Under the pieces are notes generated by a model. That model did no database searches, had not been told where the DNA came from, and saw nothing but the letters and a program-made list of their open reading frames with translations. The position numbers and the translations under genes were made by a program. A stretch of DNA of 64,000 nt from Akkermansia muciniphila (GTDB lineage Bacteria; Verrucomicrobiota; Verrucomicrobiia; Verrucomicrobiales; Akkermansiaceae). Shown piece by piece: positions 16,028-25,944 of this stretch; within the stretch, counting starts at the first letter, position 1, and each line of letters begins with the position of its first letter. Location: the NCBI GenBank assembly GCA_947624785.1, contig CANQLV010000006.1, positions 124,001 to 188,000 of the forward strand. The letters are read 5' to 3'.

Positions 16028-17815
16028 TTATTTCACCCGGGCGTTCACCGTGTCCAGCAGGACGCCGGCATCCGGTTTGGAACCGGTGCTGATGAAATGG
16101 ATGTAACTGGCTCCGTTGGGAGACTGATTGGCCATTTTCAACGTTCCGGCTTTTTTCCCGTCCAGGGAGACCACGGCCTGCGGCCCCTGCCACAGAATGG
16201 AAATTTCATGCCACGCACCGGGTGTAAAAGGCACTTTTTTCATGCCCAGCAGCAAATGGGGCGCGGGCTTCAGCTTGATGGGGAAGGTGAACAGGGCGTA
16301 ATCCTTCGTGGTGGTATCACACGCATTGAACAGGCGGTCCGTCAGGGAAACCTGAAGGCCGGAATCATCCGCCTGGTCCCCATCCGCCACGCGGAAGCGG
16401 AATTTGACCAGCCCCGTGGTTCCGTTCGGGAAGTTCCAGGTGGCGCCCCCGTTCTGGTAATCAACCCCGGCTTTTTCATTAACCAGTTCCGGATCGTCCA
16501 GGCGCTTGATTTGCAGCACCTTTTTTCCGCCTCCGGAGGGGTCGGGCACCAGTTCAGCGGAGGGTTTGCGGTTATAGCTGCAATGGCCTTTTTTCTGGGG
16601 AATATAGGTATGGACGGTCCACTGGCCGTCCAGGTCCCTGCCCGTCTGCGTGGCACGCGTCTTGGCTGCCACCCAGCGGCGGTCCACGATGACCAGGCGG
16701 CGGTGGTTTTTGTGCTGCCCCAGGGAAATCAGGATGCGGTTCTTGTCAAGCTGCACCATTTCACTCTGGTGCTTGCCGCGGTCCTCCGGACCGTCCAGGG
16801 TGGCATAGCCGGGATGGTTGCGGTGTTCGTCCAGAATGATTTCCCGGAAGCCGTACCACGTCTTTCCTTCGTCATCAGACATGGCGATGTGGTGGGAATC
16901 ACGGTTGGTGAACACGTCTTCCCACGTGCCGTTGCCTGCCGTGGCGTTTTCAGGAAGGGCCATCGTGTTCGTCCACAGGGAAACGATGGTTCCGTCATCC
17001 AGGCGCCCCAGCGTATTCATGGTCAGGGTGCCGAAGAAACGGGACGGCTCCGGCTTGCTCCACGTTTCACCGAAATCCCTGGAGAAAGCCTGCCACGCCT
17101 GGTCCTGGGAAGTGCGGGCGAGAGCCCACAGGGTGCCGTCCTTCATTTCCAGCACCGTGGCTTCCACGGCATTGTTGAACCACCTGACGCCCTGGTGGGG
17201 GGGCCTGGCCTCATGCCTGGGAGAGGTAACGCCATTTTTGGACACGCGCCAGGTCAGGCCTCCGTCGTCGGAAATATGGAACTTGGTGCCGCCTCCCATG
17301 TTATGGAACGGCACGATCACCCTCCTGCCCTTGTTCACAAAGGTGGGCGTGCGCATGATGCCGCCCAGTTTTTTCAGATTTTTCCGTTTCTCCGGATTTT
17401 TCCAGTCCTCTTCCAGCTTGCCGTCGTTCGTGACCGCAAACCACTTGCCGTCCAGCCCGCCCTTGGAGAGGAAAATGAACCCTCCGATGGGCTGCACGCG
17501 GATGAATTCCTTGGTCACGGGGTTGCGCGCAATCGCCGGGGATTCCTTGGGAATGCCTCCGTAGTTGGGCGGGTAGCCGGCCGGAGCCATCTTCATTTCC
17601 CACGTCTTTCCGTTATCCTTGCTGACCAGGTAGTCCGGCTCCTTGCGGGTGCCGGAATAATGGCGGATTTCACGGGAATTCACGCGGATGAGGCCGCGCC
17701 CGGCGTCGGATGGCGGCGTAGCGACAATTTCAGGCTCCGGAGCGGAAGCTGCGTTCTGCTGGGCATAACAGCAGCAGACGGAACCGGCAAACAACGCAAA
17801 CAACAGGCTTTTCAT
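16028..17815 (-). CDS. Secreted sialidase-like protein with BNR/Asp-box repeats
   Basis: The 595-residue product has a signal peptide (residues 1-19) and a six-bladed propeller-type domain with four Asp-boxes: SKDNGKTW (65-72), SDDGGLTW (182-189), SRDFGETW (245-252) and SDDEGKTW (313-320). A C-terminal part (about 400-595) rich in beta strands ending with a ConA/LamG-like region (PGAWHEISILWQGPQAVVSLDG) may bind carbohydrate. Families with this architecture cleave terminal sialic acids from mucin glycans. I do not see a clear FRIP motif near the N-terminus, so catalytic type is not certain. Two SGNH hydrolases downstream of the promoter side (17.9-19.6 kb, same strand) could remove O-acetyl groups from the same glycans. 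Confidence 0.88.
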   Translation of the reverse strand: MKSLLFALFAGSVCCCYAQQNAASAPEPEIVATPPSDAGRGLIRVNSREIRHYSGTRKEPDYLVSKDNGKTWEMKMAPAGYPPNYGGIPKESPAIARNPVTKEFIRVQPIGGFIFLSKGGLDGKWFAVTNDGKLEEDWKNPEKRKNLKKLGGIMRTPTFVNKGRRVIVPFHNMGGGTKFHISDDGGLTWRVSKNGVTSPRHEARPPHQGVRWFNNAVEATVLEMKDGTLWALARTSQDQAWQAFSRDFGETWSKPEPSRFFGTLTMNTLGRLDDGTIVSLWTNTMALPENATAGNGTWEDVFTNRDSHHIAMSDDEGKTWYGFREIILDEHRNHPGYATLDGPEDRGKHQSEMVQLDKNRILISLGQHKNHRRLVIVDRRWVAAKTRATQTGRDLDGQWTVHTYIPQKKGHCSYNRKPSAELVPDPSGGGKKVLQIKRLDDPELVNEKAGVDYQNGGATWNFPNGTTGLVKFRFRVADGDQADDSGLQVSLTDRLFNACDTTTKDYALFTFPIKLKPAPHLLLGMKKVPFTPGAWHEISILWQGPQAVVSLDGKKAGTLKMANQSPNGASYIHFISTGSKPDAGVLLDTVNARVK

Positions 17816-17900
17816 AAATCAAATACTAAAGGCGGTACATTCTCCTTAAACAGGACTTCCCCTTCAAGCACAATTTCCTCCTTCCGCAAAAAGACCACCG

Positions 17901-18689
17901 TCAGGAATGCTTGCCCGCGGGTTTCCCGCCGCGGTATTTCGCATCCAGCTTTTTCAGCAGCACGGCCAGTTCCTTTTCCAGAACCTCGTACCCCCTGGCG
18001 TTGGGATGCACTACATCCTTCATCAATTCATTGCGCGGAGAAACTCCGTCCGCGGAAAGGAGAGCCTTCCCCGGATCGGCAAAAAAGACGTTTTTTCCAT
18101 TCTGCAGCTTTGCGAGCAGCTTGTTCGTCTGCTTCACCGGCTCCTCCAGGTTTTTCTCTTTCCTGGGCAGAACGCCCAGCAGCAGGATTTTGGAAGAAGG
18201 GCACTTCTGATGCACCAGGCGGACGAATGCCTTGATATTGTCCGCACAGGCCTGCGGCGCATCGTTCCGGTGCCCCAGATTGTTGGTTCCCAGCAGAATG
18301 ATGATGACCCGCGGGGAAATGCCGTCCAGCTCCCCGTTCTGCACGCGGTAATAGGCATTGTCCACGTAATCAAAGCCAAAGCCCATGTTGGTCGCCGCAT
18401 GGGGACCGAACAATTGCTTCCATGAGGCTTCTCCTGTCTTGTTGCTGTCCCCGGAAGGCTCGCCTCCCCAGTGGTGGGTAATGCTGTCCCCGATCATCAC
18501 GTATTCCGGCTTCACGGACTGGTTCCGCTTCCTGACGGCTTCATGCCGCGCATTCCAGTCATACGGGTCCCGCTGGTGGGGTTCCGGCTTCAGGGTGGCG
18601 GGCAGCGCGGCCGCGGGAGCGGAAAATGCGGGAAGCGCCAGGCAGGAGGCGCCCAGCAGCGCAGTGAACGTATGAAGCAGGGAATTCAT
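17901..18689 (-). CDS. Secreted SGNH/GDSL hydrolase
   Basis: Exported esterase of the SGNH family, 262 residues from ATG 18689, which opens a signal peptide (MNSLLHTFTALLGASCLALPAFSA). The longer frame to 18827 lacks a leader. Family blocks are intact: block I IGDSITHHWG (Ser nucleophile), block II/III around NGELDGISPRVIIILLGTNNLG (Gly and Asn oxyanion residues) and block V DVVHPNARGYEVL (Asp and His). This subgroup resembles platelet-activating-factor acetylhydrolase-like and carbohydrate O-acetyl esterases. It lies 85 bp upstream of the sialidase-like gene on the same strand, consistent with joint action on O-acetylated glycans. A frameshifted paralogue lies just upstream. Confidence 0.92.
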   Translation of the reverse strand: MNSLLHTFTALLGASCLALPAFSAPAAALPATLKPEPHQRDPYDWNARHEAVRKRNQSVKPEYVMIGDSITHHWGGEPSGDSNKTGEASWKQLFGPHAATNMGFGFDYVDNAYYRVQNGELDGISPRVIIILLGTNNLGHRNDAPQACADNIKAFVRLVHQKCPSSKILLLGVLPRKEKNLEEPVKQTNKLLAKLQNGKNVFFADPGKALLSADGVSPRNELMKDVVHPNARGYEVLEKELAVLLKKLDAKYRGGKPAGKHS

Positions 18690-18842
18690 GACGGAAAAGC
18701 GGAAGTGAAAATAGTTTAAGGAAATACTGCCGCACATCAAGACCACATACTGCAGCGGCCTTTCCTGAAGAAAAAGACCACTGCCCTGACAGCCGCCCAT
18801 GCCGCGCCGGAACATCAGGACGCGCATCTTTCCATTCCTATC

Positions 18843-19621
18843 TTACCGAATTGCGGAACCTCCCTTGTATCTGCCGTCTATTTTCTCCAGAAGCGAACTC
18901 AATTTCTTCCCCGGCACGTCATATCCCCCGGCACTGGGATGCAAGCCATCCACCAGCAGCCCCCTTTTTGGCACACGCCATCTTCTGCCAGGAACGCCGT
19001 GCCCGGATTGGTAAAAAACATCCTTTTTCCATCAGCAAGGACGGATGTCATTTCATTGGTTTCCACGATCAAGGGCGCCAGCGCCTTTTCCTTCCTGGGC
19101 AGAATGCCCAGGAGCAGGATTTTAGAGGCCGGGCGCTTCCGGCCCACCAGGCTCACAAAAGCCTTGAGGTTGTCCGCCATGCCCGGGGAGTATCCTTCCT
19201 GCCGCCAAGATTATTGGTTCCCAAAAGCACGATAACCACGCGCGGAGAGATTCCGTCCAGTTCCCCAAGCCGCACACGGTAGTAGGCGTTGTCCATGTAA
19301 TCTGAGCCAAATCCCCTATTGGTCACCGTATGAGGAGAGAAAAGATTTTTCCATGCCGCCTTTCCCGTCCCCAGGGCCCTGTTGTCTCCGAAAGGCTCCC
19401 CTCCCCAGCGGTGGGTAATGCTGTCGCCAAAGACGACATATTCCGGATTAACGCTCCGGTTCCTCTCCATCACGGCCTTATGACGGCCATTCCAGCCAGA
19501 GACGGCGCGCTCGTTCACCTGAGGCTTTAGCGTAGATGGCAGCCCATTGGCGCGCGCCGGAGAAAAAGGCCGCGCAAGAAATTCCCGCCAGCAATAAAAA
19601 GGGGAATGAATGGGAGTTCAT
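18843..19621 (-). pseudogene. Frameshifted paralogue of the SGNH hydrolase
   Basis: Reading from ATG at 19621, a good signal peptide (MNSHSFPFLLLAGISCAAFF) is followed by pieces that match the intact paralogue but in different frames: frame changes are needed near 19550, near 19180 and near 18970. The block I motif FGDSITHRWGGEP, block III PRVVIVLLGTNNLG and the C-terminal LHPSAGGYDV block are all still recognisable, and the original TAA is at 18843-18845. No premature stop other than those created by the shifts is needed to explain it, so decay seems recent. It is a tandem duplicate of the gene at 17901-18689. Confidence 0.85.
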
Positions 19622-19891
19622 CAAGATGATAGTTAAAATATTGTGATGGCAGCTTGGAGAGTAAAGAAGAAACTATCCCCCATAACGGGAAATTTCCCTC
19701 ATTTTTTATTCCGGAACAGCCAGATGCCTGAAACAGACCAGCGCAGCCGCCCCAGTTCCCCCGCCTGGAAGAATTGGCCTTGTTGACCGCTAACATTCCC
19801 GGTATAATCAGGCGGTGCGGAGTTTCGCCGCTTCCGGGCTTTCAGCGGGCGCGGGGCGTCTTTCTCCGGCCTTCTTCACTACATCCTATTT

Positions 19892-22159
19892 ATGATCAGC
19901 ATAGTAAAAGACTTGAAGGAGTCCCCCGCCCTTCCGCAGGAATGGCAGGGATTCAAGCCGGGAGCATGGACGGAGTCCATTGACGTACGGGATTTCATCC
20001 AGAACAACTACACGCCGTATTCCGGCAATGAAGAGTTTCTTTCCGGCCCCTCCCAACGCACGCTCCGGCTCTGGGAGGAACTGAAAGTCCTGCTGAAACG
20101 GGAAACAGACAACGGCGGCGTGCTGGATGCGGATGAGGAAGTAGTCTCCTCCATCGTCTCCCACAAGCCCGGCTACATTGACAAGGAGCTGGAAGTGGTC
20201 GTGGGCCTCCAGACGGACGCCCCCCTGAAACGCGCCCTGATGCCCTTCGGCGGCCTGCGCATGGCCCAGCAGGCCCTGGAATCCTACGGGTTCAAGATGT
20301 GCGAGAAAACGGCGGATATTTTCAACAAGATACGCAAGACGCATAACGAGGGCGTTTTCGACACCTACACCTCCGACATCCGCGCCGCCCGCTCCGCCGG
20401 CATCATCACCGGACTTCCGGACGCCTACGGCCGCGGACGCATCATCGGGGACTACCGCCGCGTGGCCCTGTACGGCACGGACAAGCTGGCCGCCGAACGC
20501 CGCAAGGATCTCAAAAAAAAGGAAAACATCCCCCTCACGGACGAGGTGATCCGCCTGCGCGAGGAAATGAGCGAACAAATCCGCGCCCTGGAGGAACTCG
20601 CCCGGATGGGCGCCTCCTACGGCTGCGACCTTACCCGCCCCGCCGCGAACGCCCGCGAAGCCGTGCAATGGACCTACCTGGGCTACCTGGCCGCCGTGAA
20701 GGAACAGAACGGCGCCGCCATGTCCCTGGGCCGCGTCTCCACCTTCTTTGACATCTACTTTACCCGCGACCTGGAACAGGGTCTCATCACGGAAGAGGAG
20801 GTGCAGGAAATCATGGACCAGTTCGTGATGAAGCTGCGCATCGTCCGCTTCATCCGCACGCCGGACTACAACAACCTGTTTTCCGGAGACCCCACCTGGG
20901 TGACGGAATCCATCGGCGGCATGGGGGAAGACGGGCGCACCCTCGTTACCCGCAGCTCCTTCCGCATGCTCCAGACGCTGTACAACCTGGGTCCGGCTCC
21001 GGAGCCTAACCTGACCGTGCTGTGGTCCGGGAACCTGCCGGAAGCCTTCAAGAGCTTCTGCGCCAGGGTTTCCATTGAAACGTCCTCCGTCCAGTACGAG
21101 AACGACGACCTGATGCGCCCGCACTGGGGCGACGATTACGGCATCGCCTGCTGCGTGTCCGCCATGCGCATCGGCAAGCAGATGCAATTCTTCGGCGCCC
21201 GCGCCAACCTCGCCAAGTGCCTGCTGTACGCCCTGAACGGCGGCGTGGACGAACTCAAGGGGAAACAGGTGGCCCCGCCCTCTCCGCGCTATACGGAGGA
21301 AGTGCTCAAGTACGACGAAGTGATGGCCCTGTACGACAAGATGCAGGACTGGCTCGCCAAAACCTACATTGACGCGCTGAATATCATCCACTACATGCAC
21401 GACAAGTACTGCTATGAACGCATTGAAATGGCGCTGCATGATCCGGAAATCCTGCGCACGATGGCCACGGGCATCGCCGGGCTCTCCGTGGCCGCGGACT
21501 CCCTGTCCGCCATCAAGTACGCCACCGTGAAGGCCGTCCGCAATGAAGAGGGCCTGATTGTGGATTTCCAGACGGAAGGGGAATTCCCGTGCTACGGGAA
21601 CAATGACCCGCGCGTGGACGGCATCGCGTGCAGCCTGGTCAGCAACTTCATGGAAAAACTGCGCAAGCTCCACACCTACCGCAATTCCCTGCCCACCCAG
21701 TCCATCCTCACCATCACCTCCAACGTGGTGTACGGCAAGAAGACGGGCAACACGCCGGACGGCCGCCGCGCCGGGGAGCCGTTCGCGCCCGGCGCCAACC
21801 CCATGCACGGAAGGGACAGGAACGGAGCCGTGGCTTCCATGCTCTCCGTAGCCAAGCTGTCCTATGACGACTCCCTGGACGGCATCTCCTACACCTTTTC
21901 CATCGTGCCGCAGGCCCTGGGGAAGGAGGAAGGGGAACGCCGCACGAAGCTCGTTTCCCTGCTGGACGCCTACTTTGCCGCCACCGGGCACCACATCAAC
22001 GTGAACGTGCTGGAGCGGGAAACCCTCCTTGACGCGATGGACCACCCGGAAAAATACCCCCAGCTCACCATCCGCGTTTCCGGTTATGCCGTGAACTTCA
22101 TCAAGCTGACCCGGGAACAGCAGCAGGAGGTCATCAACCGCACCTTCCACACCCATTAA
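19892..22159 (+). CDS. pflB: Formate C-acetyltransferase (pyruvate formate-lyase)
   Basis: Glycyl-radical enzyme that turns pyruvate and CoA into acetyl-CoA and formate in anaerobic fermentation. The 755-residue product has the paired active-site cysteines in [13 protein letters not shown] (about residues 415-427) and the glycine radical loop RVSGYAVNF near residues 729-737. It is followed 16 bp later by its activase gene pflA on the same strand, forming a two-gene operon. Length matches the family. No damage is seen. Oxygen-sensitive function implies an anaerobic lifestyle. Confidence 0.97.
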   Translation: MISIVKDLKESPALPQEWQGFKPGAWTESIDVRDFIQNNYTPYSGNEEFLSGPSQRTLRLWEELKVLLKRETDNGGVLDADEEVVSSIVSHKPGYIDKELEVVVGLQTDAPLKRALMPFGGLRMAQQALESYGFKMCEKTADIFNKIRKTHNEGVFDTYTSDIRAARSAGIITGLPDAYGRGRIIGDYRRVALYGTDKLAAERRKDLKKKENIPLTDEVIRLREEMSEQIRALEELARMGASYGCDLTRPAANAREAVQWTYLGYLAAVKEQNGAAMSLGRVSTFFDIYFTRDLEQGLITEEEVQEIMDQFVMKLRIVRFIRTPDYNNLFSGDPTWVTESIGGMGEDGRTLVTRSSFRMLQTLYNLGPAPEPNLTVLWSGNLPEAFKSFCARVSIETSSVQYENDDLMRPHWGDDYGIACCVSAMRIGKQMQFFGARANLAKCLLYALNGGVDELKGKQVAPPSPRYTEEVLKYDEVMALYDKMQDWLAKTYIDALNIIHYMHDKYCYERIEMALHDPEILRTMATGIAGLSVAADSLSAIKYATVKAVRNEEGLIVDFQTEGEFPCYGNNDPRVDGIACSLVSNFMEKLRKLHTYRNSLPTQSILTITSNVVYGKKTGNTPDGRRAGEPFAPGANPMHGRDRNGAVASMLSVAKLSYDDSLDGISYTFSIVPQALGKEEGERRTKLVSLLDAYFAATGHHINVNVLERETLLDAMDHPEKYPQLTIRVSGYAVNFIKLTREQQQEVINRTFHTH

Positions 22160-22175
22160 CCCAGCCAGGAAGCGG

Positions 22176-22955
22176 ATGCCGCAGGCTTTCTCCCAGAATC
22201 CGGCCCCGGACGGCGAAACCGCCGTCACCGGACTGGTCCATTCCGTGGAATCCTGCGGCACCGTGGACGGTCCCGGCATCCGCTTTGTCCTCTTTCTGTC
22301 CGGGTGCAGCCTGCGCTGCCGCTACTGCCACAATCCGGACGCCTCCTACGTGCGGAGGGGGCGCCGCAGAAGCGCGGACGACGTCCTTGAAGAAATAGCC
22401 CGCTACCGGGACTTCCTGCTGGCGGCGGGCGGAGGCGCCACCCTTTCCGGCGGAGATCCCCTCTTCCAGCCGGATTTTGCGAAAGCCGTGCTGAAAGGGT
22501 GCAAAAAGCTGGGACTGCACACCTGCCTGGACACCTCCGGCCATCTGGGCGCGAACGCGGATGAGGAACTGCTGGCGAATACGGACCTCGTCCTGCTGGA
22601 CATCAAGGCGTGGAACCCTGAACGGTACCGGGCCCTGACAGGCGGAGAACTGCGCCCCACCCTGGAATTCGCGGAACGCCTGGCCGTCCTCCGCAAACCC
22701 GTCTGGCTGCGCTACGTTTTGGTTCCGGGACTCACGGACAACATGGAAGACATCGCGGAGCTCTCCCGCCATGCGGCGCGCCTGGGCAACGTGGAACGCG
22801 TGGACGTGCTCCCCTTCCACCAGATGGGGCGCTTCAAGTGGGATGAACTGAAGCTGGACTACACCTTGAAGGATGTTCCGGAACCGTCCGCGGAACTGAC
22901 GGAGCAGGTCCGCGGCATCTTCCGCCGGGAAGATTTTCCGGACCGCGTGCATTAA
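22176..22955 (+). CDS. pflA: Pyruvate formate-lyase activating enzyme
   Basis: Radical SAM enzyme of 259 residues that installs the glycyl radical on PflB. The 4Fe-4S binding motif CSLRCRYC lies at about residues 45-52, preceded by GTVDGPGIRFVLFLSGCS, and followed by GGATLSGGDPLFQPDF, the SAM-binding glycine-rich segment. The C-terminal VDVLPFHQMGRFKW is typical of PflA. It is the second gene of the pfl operon, 16 bp after pflB. Confidence 0.97.
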   Translation: MPQAFSQNPAPDGETAVTGLVHSVESCGTVDGPGIRFVLFLSGCSLRCRYCHNPDASYVRRGRRRSADDVLEEIARYRDFLLAAGGGATLSGGDPLFQPDFAKAVLKGCKKLGLHTCLDTSGHLGANADEELLANTDLVLLDIKAWNPERYRALTGGELRPTLEFAERLAVLRKPVWLRYVLVPGLTDNMEDIAELSRHAARLGNVERVDVLPFHQMGRFKWDELKLDYTLKDVPEPSAELTEQVRGIFRREDFPDRVH

Positions 22956-23158
22956 CGGGATTCCTGTATCGTGGTACAAACCGCGCCCAAGCAGACACGG
23001 GTATTGCGAGGGGCAACAAAAACATGCTGCCGGAAGGGCCCGGTTCATATCTCCGCATCCGGAGCCGCCGCAAAAGGAAAAAGAGGCGTTCCTGGAATTG
23101 GCCCTGAAAACGGGATATGGCATTTCCGCACTTCTTTCCGTTAAATCATTGTCCTGTC

Positions 23159-23276
23159 AAGGCCGGAGGCCTTAATTCCCAGACAGGCGCTTTCCGCATG
23201 CACTACAGAAATTCGTTCTTCACTCCCTCTTTTCCTGACGGGCTTTCCTCCTGGGAATGAGGGCCTCCCGGCCCTC
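23159..23276. repeat. GC-rich inverted-pair repeat, copy A
   Basis: Left end: palindrome AAGGCC-GGA-GGCCTT (23159-23173) followed by AATTCCCAG. Right end: CTGGGAATG followed by palindrome GAGGGCC-TCCC-GGCCCTC (23259-23276). The ends are imperfect inverted copies with complementary loops. The body matches copy B at 23339-23447. Confidence 0.8.
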
Positions 23277-23338
23277 ATATGCTAGCCACGTACGCCCGTA
23301 AAAGCTCCGTACCCCTTTCAGATGACAACCACTCTATT

Positions 23339-23447
23339 AGGGCCTGAGACCCTGATTCCCAGGTGAACGCTTTCCGGGCATACCACGGAAGCACGTTTTT
23401 CCACCGCACCTTTCCACGGGCCTTCCTTGGGAAGAACGGCCTTCATG
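23339..23447. repeat. GC-rich inverted-pair repeat, copy B
   Basis: Direct, diverged repeat of 23159-23276 starting 180 bp later: shares GATTCCCAG, CGCTTTCCG and CGGG/TTCCTTGGGAA blocks; both end palindromes have drifted. No gene is seen in 22956-23482. Confidence 0.7.
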
Positions 23448-23482
23448 CGTGTTCTCCCTTCCCATTACAAAACCACCTCTCC

Positions 23483-25429
23483 TCATTGTACAGGCCGCTC
23501 TTTCCCGGAAATTTCCCGCAGAGCATCCAATACTTCCCGCACGGCAATATGGCGGTTGCAGGGAATGTCACGGTCGCATTCTTTCAGGAAGCATGGGGAA
23601 CAGCACTGGTGGCTATACAGGGAGCGGGTGAAGAGGCCCATGGGCCGGTAAACGTCCGGAAGGCGGGTGGAAAACAGGGTCACCACCGGAAGACCCCGGA
23701 AGGAGCAGAGGGACGGAATGTCCCCATCCACAGCCACGGCCGCCACGGCGGCATCCATCACGGGGAACAAGGCTTCCGGCGTTCCTGCCACCAGTTCCAC
23801 GTTCAGGCGCTCCGCCAGAGCGGCAGCGCGTTCACGGTCTTCCTCCAAGGCCGCCAGTACGGCTCTGCGCGGCAGGAGAGGGACGAGTTCCGCCCACTGC
23901 TCTTCGCTCCATTCGCTGGCCGGTCCCAGGCTGGAGAACGGGGCAATCAGAATGGGGGCGTCATCCGGGGGCTGCGCCTTTTTCACCGGGAACAGGGACG
24001 GATTCCAGGCATCCAGCCCGTGCAGCCCCCCCAGCTGCAGATAAAGCTGAACCCGGTGCATGGGGGGAGCGGCGCGCAGCACGGGAGCCTTCACCCGGAA
24101 TTTGTATTTCCGCGCGCCGGGATGCGTGCCCAGCCCGGAGAACATCATGGGCCTGTACGGTTCCAGCGCCTTGAGCGTCTCCATGTCCTGGTCCAGCATG
24201 ACGCCCAGGTCCAGAGGACCGTCATTGTAAAATTCATCCGCGGCCAGCGCTTCCCGGAGCTGTTTCAGGGAATTGTGCGGCAGTACATGGGTGACTTCCG
24301 GCACCGTCTTCCATACCCCCGCCTGGGCGGACGGGCAGATGACGTTCACCTGCATGTCGCGCCGGACGGCTTTCAGCGCACGGACCAGGGGAACGGTCAC
24401 CAAGGCTTCATCCAGAGCCTTGGGTACAGCCACCAGAATGCGGTACGGCTGCAGCTCCATGTTTTCCAGAAGGCCGTCCGTTTTTTTATCCTGCGGAGCA
24501 AAGCGGTCGATGGACTTCCAGCGGTGGTGCATCCAGAACACGTCCAGCACGGACTCGCGGATCAACGCTTCCAAGGCCCGGTTCACTTCCATGGTGTCCC
24601 CTGCCAGGGAACCGTCCGAATTGGAAAAATCCACCACGTTCCCCATGTCCGCTATCCAGTGTCCGGGAGCATCCGTACGCACTGCGATGGCCACCATATC
24701 CGCTCCCGTCCTCTTCCGCAGCAAAGCGGGCAGCGGCGTCGTGCCGGTCACTTTGCCGAAGAAGGGGACATACACCCCCTCCCAGACGAACTGGTCGCTC
24801 AGCACCCCCAAGGCGCCGCCCTCCTTGACCATCTTCATGGGAGCCTTGATGCCGCCTTCCTTGGAAAACATCCGCGTGCCACGCTCCGTGCGGCGCCTGT
24901 ACACGTATTCCTCCATCAGCGGGTTGTCAAACTGGCGGTACATGGACCCGTAACGCTCCACTTCCGGGAAGAACACGCGTATCCTCGCCAGCGCCTCCCA
25001 GTTGCCGGAATGGGCGATGGCGCATACCTGCCCGCGCCTTTCCGCCGCGGGAGCGGCAAATTCTTCATGCCCCGCGATGGTGACGCATTTTTTCAGCTGT
25101 TCATCCGTCAGGGTGGCCGTCTTCGCGGAGCACAGGAAATTGGCTATCGTCCTTTTGAAATTTTCCCTGCTCAATTTTTGCAGCTCCCTGCCGCGCAGGG
25201 CCGGATCCAGCACGATGCGCAGGTTTCTTTCCACAATTTTCCGGCGCTGCGGCAGCAAGTACCACGCCGCGCCGCCCGCCACGCGCCCCAGGCGGTAAAG
25301 CGTTTTCATGCCTACGAGCTTCAGCAGCCCTTCCATGAGCAGGAATCCTTTCATTCCCAGCTGATGGGCAAATGCAGGGCGGGAAGGAGAGGATGAAGGG
25401 GAGCTCGTCATAAGAAAACCGGAGAACAT
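23483..25429 (-). CDS. Fusion of LpxL-type lipid A acyltransferase and GT9 heptosyltransferase
   Basis: A protein of about 648 residues with two envelope-biogenesis domains. The N-terminal half (about 10-310) is a lysophospholipid acyltransferase of the LpxL/HtrB family, with the HSGNWE catalytic His/Glu motif and the FFGKVTGTTPLPALL block; it would acylate lipid A on the inner membrane. The C-terminal half (about 330-640) is a GT9 (WaaC/WaaF-like) domain: YRILVAVPKALDEALVTVPLVRALK at its start, FSSLGPASEWSEEQWAELV, and the CSPC..KECDRDIPCNRHI cysteine-rich tail that family members carry. The start at 25429 has GGAAGGG upstream; ATG 25411 is also possible. Frame continues to 25711 without homology. 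Fusion implies coupling of acylation and core sugar addition. Confidence 0.88.
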   Translation of the reverse strand: MFSGFLMTSSPSSSPSRPAFAHQLGMKGFLLMEGLLKLVGMKTLYRLGRVAGGAAWYLLPQRRKIVERNLRIVLDPALRGRELQKLSRENFKRTIANFLCSAKTATLTDEQLKKCVTIAGHEEFAAPAAERRGQVCAIAHSGNWEALARIRVFFPEVERYGSMYRQFDNPLMEEYVYRRRTERGTRMFSKEGGIKAPMKMVKEGGALGVLSDQFVWEGVYVPFFGKVTGTTPLPALLRKRTGADMVAIAVRTDAPGHWIADMGNVVDFSNSDGSLAGDTMEVNRALEALIRESVLDVFWMHHRWKSIDRFAPQDKKTDGLLENMELQPYRILVAVPKALDEALVTVPLVRALKAVRRDMQVNVICPSAQAGVWKTVPEVTHVLPHNSLKQLREALAADEFYNDGPLDLGVMLDQDMETLKALEPYRPMMFSGLGTHPGARKYKFRVKAPVLRAAPPMHRVQLYLQLGGLHGLDAWNPSLFPVKKAQPPDDAPILIAPFSSLGPASEWSEEQWAELVPLLPRRAVLAALEEDRERAAALAERLNVELVAGTPEALFPVMDAAVAAVAVDGDIPSLCSFRGLPVVTLFSTRLPDVYRPMGLFTRSLYSHQCCSPCFLKECDRDIPCNRHIAVREVLDALREISGKERPVQ

Positions 25430-25871
25430 TTTATACGAATCCCTTCCGGTCCACAAACCCTTTATTCTCCCGCATGCGGCTTCCTTCCCGCGTTCCGGCG
25501 GCCTGCCGTCCCGGGAAGCCCCGTTCCATGCCTCCTTCCCACGGCGGAAAAGAACCGCTGCCGGAACGGAAACTGCACCGCCCTCCCGCCCCGTTCCGGA
25601 TTTCACCATGAACTGTTTCTCCTCCAAATGCAGGGAAAAGCTTCCGGAAGGCTGCAACTGCCGCAAGCTGCAGCCCGGGGCCATACAGGGATACGGACCG
25701 CAGCAGGTCATGGAAAAGATGTATCCCTTCCGGACAGCGGATACCGTTTACATGACATCCGCACGTCTGAAGGAAGGGCCGGGAAAAACAGAAACTCGCC
25801 AGTACATGGCGGCCCAGAACCGCCATCGGAAAAAGAAGAACCTTCTTTCTGCAACAGTTCCGTGAAACAAT

Positions 25872-25904
25872 AAAAAAGCGGACATTCCCACCGGAAATGT
25901 CCGC
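25872..25904 (-). terminator. Terminator downstream of the PEP-CTERM gene
   Basis: Stem GCGGACATT (25878-25886) with AATGTCCGC (25896-25904) and a run of T's on the minus strand (complement of AATAAAAAA). Confidence 0.85.
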
Positions 25905-25944
25905 CCTGCCGCCTGCCGTTTGAAATGTATTTTTTCCGCCTCTC

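Noticed and set aside
19886..22279. Minus-strand frame antisense to pflB/pflA
   Set aside because: Low-complexity His/Gly/Val translation; explained by third-position GC bias.
23159..23447. CRISPR-like array
   Set aside because: Only two diverged copies with 180-bp period and internal palindromes; no short regular repeats or spacers, and no cas genes in the window.
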